From Phycisphaerales bacterium (GTDB taxonomy: Bacteria > Planctomycetota > Phycisphaerae > Phycisphaerales > SM1A02): a stretch of 64,000 nucleotides of DNA. Below the pieces are notes generated by a model. That model saw nothing but the letters and a program-made list of their open reading frames with translations, searched no databases and was not told where the DNA came from. Within the stretch, counting starts at the first letter, position 1, and each line of letters begins with the position of its first letter. The stretch is taken from assembly GCA_029245245.1 (NCBI GenBank), contig JAQWPT010000033.1, forward strand, positions 62,001-126,000, given 5' to 3'. Positions 1 through 7,182 of this stretch are shown piece after piece. A program made the translations under genes and the position numbers.

Positions 1-833
1 TTGTCGAAGAAGGTGGCCGGTCCACGGGTGCCTGTATTCGGCCCGGACTGGCCGGTCACCGGATCGTACGCTGCGGTCGTGCCGTCGTACCAGCCGAAGT
101 GACCGGTGACGTGCTCGCCGAGGTTCAGCGAAGCCTGCAGCGCGGTCGCCTCGGCGGGATAGGTCGGCAGGTAGTTGTTCAGCGATGGTGGATTGTGCAT
201 CAGGTTGTACTGGAACGACCCGGACGCATCGATGTTCGAGAAGGTGGCGTTGGCATCCATCTTGCCGAAGCGGAGCGAGAAGATGTCGTCGAAGAGCGAC
301 TGCTCGTAGTAGAGCTGGGCGATGGCCGCGAAGTTCGTCTCGTCGTCATCGATGAAGTTGCCGTTGGAGCCCACGTAGGATCCAGTGGGATCAAAGGTGT
401 TCTGCAGCGGGAACCGGCTGTTGTACCAGTTGAAATATTCCAGGTCGAGGAAGAAGGTGCCACCCTCGTGCCCCAGGAGCTTGTCGGTGTCCGCGGTCAG
501 GGTGATCCCGATCGGTCCACCGCCGAAGAAGCCGGTCTCGAGGCCGCCCTGGAAGTTCTCCATCAGCAATGCGGTGTAGCGGCCCTGCAGGAACAGGCCG
601 TTGTCCTCCATGCTCGTGCGCAGCCCGTTCCAGTCGCTGGTGAGCGTGAGCGATTCCATCGGCCATTCGTCGTGCTTGCGGGCGGTGATCGGGGCCATTC
701 TCGTGGCGCACTGCATCGAGTTGGGAGCCTTCATGGCCACCTTGCTCGCTGGAGCGGAGGGATCACCACCGCTGGACGTTCCGGTTTCCGGGACATCGGC
801 GAGCAGCAGCAGCAGGCAGGTGAGTTCGAGCAT
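1..833 (-). CDS. OprB-like carbohydrate-selective porin, 5' part (gene runs off the left edge)
   Basis: Reading the minus strand from the ATG at 833-831 gives an uninterrupted frame of 277 codons to the window edge, so the C-terminal part is missing. The product starts with a hydrophobic stretch (MLELTCLLLLLADV) that could be a signal peptide. It then shows features I associate with OprB-family outer-membrane porins: a W-N-G-L-R segment near residue 60, aromatic-rich strands such as FFLDLEYFNWYNSRFPLQN near residues 120-140, and LYYEQSLFDDIFSLRFGKMD near residues 170-190. OprB porins form outer-membrane channels for sugars. The family call rests on remembered pattern rather than a search, and the substrate is unknown. 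The gene is divergent from the multicopper oxidase with an inverted repeat between them, so the two may share regulation. Confidence 0.7.
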   Translation of the reverse strand, partial: MLELTCLLLLLADVPETGTSSGGDPSAPASKVAMKAPNSMQCATRMAPITARKHDEWPMESLTLTSDWNGLRTSMEDNGLFLQGRYTALLMENFQGGLETGFFGGGPIGITLTADTDKLLGHEGGTFFLDLEYFNWYNSRFPLQNTFDPTGSYVGSNGNFIDDDETNFAAIAQLYYEQSLFDDIFSLRFGKMDANATFSNIDASGSFQYNLMHNPPSLNNYLPTYPAEATALQASLNLGEHVTGHFGWYDGTTAAYDPVTGQSGPNTGTRGPATFFD

Positions 834-836
834 GGA

Positions 837-870
837 GTTGCGGTACCTTGGTGTTGCGGTACGGTACCGC
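837..870. promoter_or_regulatory. Inverted and direct repeat between divergent porin and multicopper oxidase genes
   Basis: GCGGTACC at 840-847 is matched by its inverted copy GGTACCGC at 863-870. The ten-mer GTTGCGGTAC occurs directly repeated at 837-846 and 853-862. The repeats fill the short space between two divergent genes, which is where an operator would sit. No regulator family is assigned. Confidence 0.4.
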
Positions 871-907
871 ACCGTGCCCCCAGCCGTCGCGAACAGGAGC
901 CTTGAAC

Positions 908-2422
908 ATGTCCACGCCCAATGAACGTCAGCCTGGTCCCTCGCGCCGGGAAGCCCTCGTGGCCGGGGCCGCGGCTCCGCTGGTCCTGCTCGGCAGCGCC
1001 GGTGCCCAGCCGGTCAACCAGGCTCCGCCGTCGACCGATGAGCGTCCGGGACGCATGCCCGCGGCTCCCAAGCCCGACTTCGTCTTTGACATCGAGCAGA
1101 AGACCGTTGCGCCGCTGGGAATACCGACGGACGCGATCCTCGTCAACGGGACCGATCCCGGGACCGAGATCCGCTACACCGAGGGCGACATGTTCCGGGT
1201 GCTGCTGAACAACACGATGCAGATTCCCTGCACCGTGCACTGGCACGGGCTGCTCGTCCCCAACTACATGGACGGCGTGCCGGGGATCACCCAGTACCCG
1301 ATCGGGCCCCGGCAGTCGGTGTTCATGGAGTACCCGATCGTCCAGTCCGGGTCCTACTGGTACCACTCGCACTACGGGCTGCAGGAACAGCAGGGTTTGC
1401 GCGGGCCGTACATCATCGAGGAATCCAGGCCGGCCTACGACTACGACAAGGACATCACCGTCTTCATGACCGACTGGCTCGACCAGTCGCCCGAGGGAAT
1501 CATCCCCCAGATCCGAAACGAGCAGCCGCAGACCGCGGCCGTCAAGACGCCGGTTCCCGGTGGAGCGCCGTTTCCCGGCGACACCCCGTTCAACATCGAC
1601 GTGAACTATCCCGGCTACCTGATGAACGGCAAGTCGGTCGATGATCCCTGGACCATGCAGGTCAAGCAGGGCGATCGGCTGCGATTGCGTCTGATCAACG
1701 GATCGACCGCCACGTTCTTCCGTGTGCAGCTCGAGGACCACGAACTGGAGATCATCGCCGCCGACGGCCAGCCGGTGGTGCCCACGAAGGCCGGCAACGT
1801 GGTCATCGCCATTGCCGAACGCTACGACGTACTGGTGACCATCAAGAAGTCCGGTTCGTTCACCCTCAACGCGGTGGCCCTGGGAACCAGGCGACAGGTC
1901 GCCGGTGTACTGCACACGCAGGGCGCTTCGAAGAAACCGTCACCGGGCATGCCCAGCTGGCAGGGGCGTGCCGGTGGGTCGGCCGACTACGCATCGTTGA
2001 AATCGCCGTACCCCACGGTGCTGCCCGAGGGCCCGGTCAAGACGTTCAACATCGAGCTCGGCGGCCTGATGAAGCGCTACCTCTGGTCGATGGCGGGGGA
2101 ATACTACCCGGAGCCGTTCGTGCCCGAGGGCGATGCCGGTCCGCTGCGCATCAACTACGGCGACCGCGTCCGCGTCCGTTTCACGAACTCGACGATGATG
2201 TACCACCCGATGCACCTGCACGGGCACTTCTACCGGTTGCTCTCGACGCCCGGTGCGTGGGACGAGACGCACTGTCCGCTCAAGGACACCGTGGCCGTCG
2301 GCCCCGGAGAAAAGATCGACATCGAGTTCTTCGCCGACAACCCGGGGCACTGGTTCTTCCACTGCCACAACCTGTACCACCTGGCGGCCGGCATGGCCCG
2401 CAAGTTCGAGTACGTGGTCTGA
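908..2422 (+). CDS. Tat-exported multicopper oxidase (laccase/CopA-like)
   Basis: 504 residues. The ATG at 908 follows AGGAG at 895-899 and opens a twin-arginine signal (RREALVAGAAAPLVLLG), so the enzyme is probably exported folded to the periplasm. All four copper-binding blocks are visible: HWHGLLVPNYMDGVPG near residue 111, YWYHSHYG near 150, HPMHLHGHF near 434 and HCHNLYHLAAGM near 484. The last two supply type 1 and trinuclear ligands, including the Cys and a likely axial Met. The family oxidises Cu(I), phenolics or metals and reduces oxygen to water. The protein is shorter than classical CopA (about 600 residues) and lacks an obvious Met-rich insert, so copper resistance is possible but unproven. 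Its divergent neighbour is a porin. Confidence 0.9.
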   Translation: MSTPNERQPGPSRREALVAGAAAPLVLLGSAGAQPVNQAPPSTDERPGRMPAAPKPDFVFDIEQKTVAPLGIPTDAILVNGTDPGTEIRYTEGDMFRVLLNNTMQIPCTVHWHGLLVPNYMDGVPGITQYPIGPRQSVFMEYPIVQSGSYWYHSHYGLQEQQGLRGPYIIEESRPAYDYDKDITVFMTDWLDQSPEGIIPQIRNEQPQTAAVKTPVPGGAPFPGDTPFNIDVNYPGYLMNGKSVDDPWTMQVKQGDRLRLRLINGSTATFFRVQLEDHELEIIAADGQPVVPTKAGNVVIAIAERYDVLVTIKKSGSFTLNAVALGTRRQVAGVLHTQGASKKPSPGMPSWQGRAGGSADYASLKSPYPTVLPEGPVKTFNIELGGLMKRYLWSMAGEYYPEPFVPEGDAGPLRINYGDRVRVRFTNSTMMYHPMHLHGHFYRLLSTPGAWDETHCPLKDTVAVGPGEKIDIEFFADNPGHWFFHCHNLYHLAAGMARKFEYVV

Positions 2423-2576
2423 CGATCGATGACTGCGGTTGTTTCAGGCCGATTTGCAGGGCGTTGACTGGTTGGGGTGGGAGTTTGCGTTTTTGTCCTT
2501 GTGTTCCCGGTTGATTCTGCTTCAATGATGACTTCTGATCTGGTCCGGAGTGGCCATGTGCTTGTGGGGAGTCCAA

Positions 2577-3803
2577 ATGCATTTCATCGGTATATCCGTG
2601 TCTGTCGTCCTGTCCATGGTTGGTGCTGCTCATGCAGTCGTGACGATCAACGTTCCGCCCGGTACGCCCGGCGCCATCAACGCCGCGATCGCCGATGCCC
2701 TTCCTGGTTCGACCATTCAACTTGAAGCCGGGGTGTACCACGAAGGCCAGGTCATCGATACCCTTGGCAAGTTCATCACCTTGAAAGGCGTGTGGTCAGA
2801 TGAGGGTCATCCTCTGTCCATCCTCGACGGAGGTGGAACGCACACTGTTCTGCAATGCAAAAATGGTGAGACTACACAGACCGTGCTGACCAACCTGCTC
2901 GTCCAGAATGGTCTGGCTTCAGACGGCGCCGGTGGAGGATTGAGCATTGTTGACGCCAGTCCGCAGGTCATGTTCATCGAGTTCAAAAACAATAAAGCGT
3001 CGATCAATGGCGGTGCCATCGCCTGCGTACGGAGCAGTTCGTTGATTGGCGGCTGCACATTCGAAGGCAACTCGGCTGGGCCTGATGCACACCATAAGGG
3101 ACAACCCGGATACGGGGGAGCGATATCAATTTGGGGCTATGATGGCGGTCAGCACGATCCTCCGGGTGTTTTTGTGGATGACAGCACGTTCAACAACAAC
3201 TCGGTGAGCCAGGGGCTCTATCCTCCGGGCCCCCCCCCCGACAGTGGACCTGGATACGCCTCGGGCGGCGGAATTTTCGTGGTTGAAGCGACCGTGCAGA
3301 TCAGTGGCTGCACCATCACGGGTGGCACCGCTCTTCGCGGTGCGGGTTTGGCCGTCTATTACTCCACCAGCGTGGTCGGCTTGACCGACTGCAAGATCAC
3401 GCACAACGACGGTGATGGGATCTGGGTCCAGAGCGGTGCGCAGATCGGCATTGAAAGTGGAGTAATCCAGAACAATGCGCCAGCCGGGATTTCCCTTGAA
3501 GAGGGTGCCCAGGTCACCGGCTCCACGTCCTCCGGCTCGTCGGCCAACCCCTCCATCTGCGGGAATGTGCCCGATCAGACGACCGGTTGCCTCGTTTGCT
3601 TCACCGGTGAGTTTGATGTGCAGGACATCTGTCCCAGTTCGGTGCTCGGTGACATGAACGGCGACGGCGTTCTCGATGCGAGCGACCTGGAACTTCATCA
3701 TGCCGCGGTCGGCATCTGCAAGAGTGACGTCGACCACGACGGTGACACGGACGTCATGGATCTGCTGTGGGTCATTGACGGCTGGGGCGGCGTCTGCCCG
3801 TAA
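2577..3803 (+). CDS. Secreted right-handed beta-helix protein with dockerin-like C-terminal tail
   Basis: 408 residues. I chose the ATG at 2577 because GGGGAG lies five bases upstream and a clean signal peptide (MHFIGISVSVVLSMVGAAHA) follows; an in-frame GTG at 2550 is possible. The body has parallel beta-helix character: an INAAIADALPGSTIQLEAGVY entry motif and repeated GGG/NN turns. The last 50 residues contain two calcium-loop-like repeats, DMNGDGVLDASD and DVDHDGDTDVMD, followed by DLLWVIDGWGGVCP. Many planctomycete secreted proteins end this way and the tail is thought to be an anchoring or sorting module. A run of ten C at 3230-3239 lies in frame. No catalytic residues can be assigned. 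A terminator follows. Confidence 0.75.
   Translation: MHFIGISVSVVLSMVGAAHAVVTINVPPGTPGAINAAIADALPGSTIQLEAGVYHEGQVIDTLGKFITLKGVWSDEGHPLSILDGGGTHTVLQCKNGETTQTVLTNLLVQNGLASDGAGGGLSIVDASPQVMFIEFKNNKASINGGAIACVRSSSLIGGCTFEGNSAGPDAHHKGQPGYGGAISIWGYDGGQHDPPGVFVDDSTFNNNSVSQGLYPPGPPPDSGPGYASGGGIFVVEATVQISGCTITGGTALRGAGLAVYYSTSVVGLTDCKITHNDGDGIWVQSGAQIGIESGVIQNNAPAGISLEEGAQVTGSTSSGSSANPSICGNVPDQTTGCLVCFTGEFDVQDICPSSVLGDMNGDGVLDASDLELHHAAVGICKSDVDHDGDTDVMDLLWVIDGWGGVCP
3230..3239 (+). repeat. C10 homopolymer inside the beta-helix gene
   Basis: Ten consecutive C encode Gly-Pro-Pro-Pro in frame. It is the longest mononucleotide run I saw in the window; other poly-C/G runs of about eight occur in polX, xseA and the FlgI-like gene. 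A gain or loss of one base would truncate the protein before its C-terminal tail. Confidence 0.8.
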
Positions 3804-3829
3804 GGGCATCGTTCGAGTTCAATGCAACG

Positions 3830-3859
3830 CGGCCCCACGCTTCGGTGCGGGGCCGTTTT
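3830..3859 (+). terminator. Rho-independent terminator after the beta-helix gene
   Basis: Stem CGGCCCC (3830-3836) pairs with GGGGCCG (3849-3855). The inner part closes on a C(TTCG)G tetraloop, and TTTT follows at 3856-3859. It sits between convergent genes; the reverse orientation has no T tract, so it should act mainly on the plus strand. Confidence 0.8.
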
Positions 3860-3881
3860 CATTGCGAGGATCGTGAACGCG

Positions 3882-5390
3882 TCACTTCCGCTTCTTGCGC
3901 TGCTTGAACTGCTTCTTGACGCTGCTGGTCTTGGTGCTCTTGCCACCGCGCCCCATGCCCGCCAGCGCGCCCATGTCCGGCATGCCCATGCCGGCCATGG
4001 CCGACTCCGGATCACCTCCGGCATTCTTCATCGCCTTCATCTTGCCCAGCATGCCCATGCCCGCCATCTGGCCGGTCATCTTCTTGATCATCTCGAACTG
4101 CTTGAGCAGCCGGTTGACGTCGGTGTTGGACGTGCCCGAGCCGCGCGAGATGCGCCGGACCCGCGGCTTCGTGATCGACTTGGCGTTCTCCCGCTCGTTG
4201 GGCGTCATGGAGTTCACCATCGCCTCGAGGCGGTCGAACTGCGCCTCGTCGACGTCGAGGTTCTTGATGGTCTTGCCCACGCCTGGCAGCAGGCCCAGCA
4301 GTGACTTCATCGAGCCCATGCGCCGGATGGACTTGAGCTGCTTGATGAAGTCGTTCATCGAGAACTCGCCCTTCATCATCTTCTCGGCCAGGGCCTCGGC
4401 TTCGGCCTCGTCGACCTCGTCCTGGGCCTTCTCCACCAGCGAGACCACGTCGCCCATGCCCAGGATGCGACCCGCCATCCGGTCGGGGTGGAACGTCTCG
4501 AGCTGGTCGGACTTCTCGCCGGTACCGATGAACGTGATGGGAGCCCCGGTGACCTGTCGGACCGAGAGGGCCGCGCCGCCGCGGGTGTCGGAGTCGAGCT
4601 TGGTGAGGATCACCCCGTCGACCGAGAGCCGCTGGTGAAACTCGCGGGCGGAGTAGACCGCATCCTGGCCGGCCATGGCGTCGACCACGAGCAGGACCTG
4701 GTGCGGATTCAGCGAACGTTGCACCGCCTGCAGTTCGCCCATGAGATCATCGTCGACGTGCAGTCGGCCCGCGGTATCCAGCAGCAGGACGTCGTACTTT
4801 TCCTTGCGGGCCTTCTTGAGTGCGTGGATGCCCACCTCCACGGCGACGCCGACGGCCTGGCCGTACTCGGCGCACTTCTCGGGCTCACCGTAGAAGTCGA
4901 CCTTCGCGTTGCCGCGGGCAGTCGCTTCGACGCCTTCGACCACCACCCGCAACTGCTCGACCGCGGCCGGTCGCTGGAGGTCGCAGGCGGCCACCAGCGT
5001 GTTGCGGCCACGTTGCTTGAGCCACGCGGCGAGTTTGCCGCAGGTCGTCGTCTTGCCCGTGCCCTGCAGACCGCAGAGCATGATGACCGTCGGGCCCGGG
5101 TCCATGAACACCAGGGGGGTCTCGGCCGTGCCCATCAGTTCCACGAGGTGGCGATGCACGATGCCGATCATCTGCTGACCGGGCTTGAGGCTGGAAGTGA
5201 CTTCCTCGCCCATTGCGTCGACAAGCACCTGTTCGCAGAACTCGTCGACGACCTCCAGGTTCACGTCGGCTTCGATCAGCGCCGTCCGCACCTCGCCCAT
5301 CGCCTCACGGACGTTGGCCTCGGTGATGCGGCCGCGTCCTGAGAGCGACTTGACGGCGGAGCCGAGTTTGTCGGAAAGAGTGTCGAACAT
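3882..5390 (-). CDS. ffh: Signal recognition particle protein Ffh
   Basis: 502 residues, a little longer than typical Ffh (about 450). The start at 5390 gives the normal MFDTLSDKLG N-terminus; an in-frame ATG at 5405 is less likely. The order is a helical N domain, then a GTPase G domain with GLQGTGKTTT near residue 104, DTAGRLH near 205 and TKLDSDTRGG, then the M domain. The M domain is very Met/Gly rich (runs such as MAGMGMLGKMKAMK) and ends in a basic tail with KKQFKQRKKRK. Ffh binds 4.5S RNA and the signal sequences of nascent membrane proteins and delivers them to FtsY and SecYEG. It lies 25 bases downstream of polX on the same strand, last in recG-polX-ffh. The unusual length comes from the Met-rich C-terminus. 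Confidence 0.97.
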   Translation of the reverse strand: MFDTLSDKLGSAVKSLSGRGRITEANVREAMGEVRTALIEADVNLEVVDEFCEQVLVDAMGEEVTSSLKPGQQMIGIVHRHLVELMGTAETPLVFMDPGPTVIMLCGLQGTGKTTTCGKLAAWLKQRGRNTLVAACDLQRPAAVEQLRVVVEGVEATARGNAKVDFYGEPEKCAEYGQAVGVAVEVGIHALKKARKEKYDVLLLDTAGRLHVDDDLMGELQAVQRSLNPHQVLLVVDAMAGQDAVYSAREFHQRLSVDGVILTKLDSDTRGGAALSVRQVTGAPITFIGTGEKSDQLETFHPDRMAGRILGMGDVVSLVEKAQDEVDEAEAEALAEKMMKGEFSMNDFIKQLKSIRRMGSMKSLLGLLPGVGKTIKNLDVDEAQFDRLEAMVNSMTPNERENAKSITKPRVRRISRGSGTSNTDVNRLLKQFEMIKKMTGQMAGMGMLGKMKAMKNAGGDPESAMAGMGMPDMGALAGMGRGGKSTKTSSVKKQFKQRKKRK

Positions 5391-5415
5391 GGTCCAGCGG
5401 TGCATCCTAGCAGGA

Positions 5416-7170
5416 TCAGGTCCGCTTGGACTTCAACCACGCATGCAGGGCCTTGGCAGGCAGGCAATTGACGCAGTCGGCGGCCGTGCACCGCCCGCGC
5501 CGGGCGGTGATCACTCCGTAGCGGAGGAAGTCGAAGTGCGACTCGGCGTGGGCGTCGGTGTCGATGGCGATGCGGCATCCCGCGTCGACCGCTGCCCGTA
5601 CGTGCACGTCACGCAGATCCAGCCGCTGGGGATTCGCGTTGATCTCCAGGGCGGTGTCGTGCTCGGCCGCGGCGGCGACGAGGGCATCGATGTCGGGTGA
5701 GAGTCCCGGGCGCCGGTTGATGATCCGGCCCGTGGGGTGCCCGATGATGTGCACCAGCGGGTGGGCGATGGCGGCCAGCAGGCGGGTGGTCGCCTTCTTC
5801 GGATCCTGCGACAGGGCAACGTGCGGTGACGCGACCACGACATCCAGCTTCGCCAGCAGGTCGTCGTCGTAGTCGAGCCTGCCGTCGGACAGGATGTCCA
5901 CTTCGCTGCCGGCGAGCACCGTGATGCCCTTGGTGTCCTCGTTGCACTGGTGGATGGCGTCGATGTGGGCAAGGAGCCGGTTCTCGTCGAGCCCGTTGGC
6001 CTGCACGCTGCTTCGGGAGTGGTCGGTCACCGCGATGGTGTGGAACCCGCGGGCCTTGGCCACCGCCACCAGTTCCTCCAGCGACAGGTGGCCGTCGCTG
6101 GCGGTGGTGTGGGCGTGCAGTTCGGCCTTGATGTCCTCGACGGTCACCAGGTCCGGGACCGATTCCAGGTCATCGCGGTCTTCTCGCAACTCCGGGGGAC
6201 GCATGGGCAGGTTCAGGGCGGCATAGATGGACTCTTCCGTCGCCGCCGCCACCGGCTGGACTCCGCGGGCCTGCGGGGGCTCGTCCTCGCCGTCGTCGGG
6301 AAAGAGCCCGTACTCGTTGAGGCGCATGCCGGCCTTGATCGCTCGTTCGCGGAGCGTCACGTTGTGTTCCTTGGATCCGGTGAAGTACATCAAGGCCGCA
6401 CCGAAGGCTGGTTCGGGTACCACGCGAAGATCCACCTGGATGCCGCGCTCCAGCCGGATCGAGCACTTCGTGTCTCCGGCCAGCAGCACCTTCTCCACGC
6501 CCTTGGTGGCCTGGAAGTGCTCGATGAGACCGGGCGGATCCTCGCAGCAGGCGAGGATGTCGATGTCGCCGATGGTGTCACGCCCGCGGCGCAGCGAACC
6601 GGCCCAGGCGATCCGGGTGACGCCAGGTCGCGCCCCGAGGTGCTCGATGATCTTCTCCGCCAGGGGCAGGGCGGTGCCCAGCGGCGTGCGATCGCCGGAC
6701 TTCTTCATGAACTCGATCGAGTCGGTGATGTTGCTGATCGTCTTGGCGCCCATCCTCGGCACGTCGTCGAGTCCGCTCTCGGCGATGGCTCGCTCCAGGT
6801 CCTCGATCGATTCGACTCCCGCGTGTTCCCACATCGCCCGCACCGTCTTTGGTCCCAGGCCCGGGATCTCCAGCACCGCGAGCAGGCCCTCGGGTACCTG
6901 TTCGAGCAACTGGTCGTACTCGACCATCTCGCCTGTCTGCAGGTACTGGCAGATCTTCTGGGCGCTGCTCTTGCCGATGCCGTCCAGCGCCTGCAGTCCC
7001 TTGGGATCGTCGCGGTAGGCGGTGATGTCCCCGGTCATGTCCTCCAGGACGCGGGCCACCTTGCGGCTGGCGTTGACCTTGAAACCGTTGGCGCCCAGCA
7101 GTTCCAGGATCGAGCCCATCTCATCAAAGAGGGCGACCAGTTCCTTGCGGGGATCGGGGGGGGTCGACAT
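5416..7170 (-). CDS. polX: Family X DNA polymerase / 3'-5' exonuclease with PHP domain (PolX)
   Basis: 584 residues, the usual length for bacterial PolX. The N-terminal half has helix-hairpin-helix elements and the polymerase X nucleotidyltransferase core: GSLRRGRDTIGDIDIL (residues about 190-206) supplies two catalytic Asp and QVDLRV (about 243) the third. The C-terminal half (from about 340) is a PHP domain with ELHAHTTASDGH metal ligands, expected to give 3'-5' exonuclease activity. The enzyme fills short gaps in base-excision repair. Codons 3-5 contain eight consecutive C. A TANNNT box (7177-7182) lies six bases before the ATG, and recG ends just 12 bases upstream, so transcription may be both read-through and independent. 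Confidence 0.95.
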   Translation of the reverse strand: MSTPPDPRKELVALFDEMGSILELLGANGFKVNASRKVARVLEDMTGDITAYRDDPKGLQALDGIGKSSAQKICQYLQTGEMVEYDQLLEQVPEGLLAVLEIPGLGPKTVRAMWEHAGVESIEDLERAIAESGLDDVPRMGAKTISNITDSIEFMKKSGDRTPLGTALPLAEKIIEHLGARPGVTRIAWAGSLRRGRDTIGDIDILACCEDPPGLIEHFQATKGVEKVLLAGDTKCSIRLERGIQVDLRVVPEPAFGAALMYFTGSKEHNVTLRERAIKAGMRLNEYGLFPDDGEDEPPQARGVQPVAAATEESIYAALNLPMRPPELREDRDDLESVPDLVTVEDIKAELHAHTTASDGHLSLEELVAVAKARGFHTIAVTDHSRSSVQANGLDENRLLAHIDAIHQCNEDTKGITVLAGSEVDILSDGRLDYDDDLLAKLDVVVASPHVALSQDPKKATTRLLAAIAHPLVHIIGHPTGRIINRRPGLSPDIDALVAAAAEHDTALEINANPQRLDLRDVHVRAAVDAGCRIAIDTDAHAESHFDFLRYGVITARRGRCTAADCVNCLPAKALHAWLKSKRT

Positions 7171-7176
7171 GCGTGC

Positions 7177-7182
7177 AGGGTA
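7177..7182 (-). promoter_or_regulatory. -10-like box (TACCCT) upstream of polX
   Basis: TACCCT ends six bases before the polX ATG, which would place the transcription start at or next to the start codon. No -35 box was recognised. It is one of a series of such boxes in this window. Confidence 0.35.

Noticed and set aside
99-905. 268-codon plus-strand open frame at the left edge
   Set aside because: The minus strand reads as an OprB-like porin with aromatic beta-strand pattern; the plus frame has the typical antisense composition.
2464-2500. TTGACT as a -35 box upstream of the beta-helix gene
   Set aside because: No acceptable -10 sequence is found 16-18 bases downstream.
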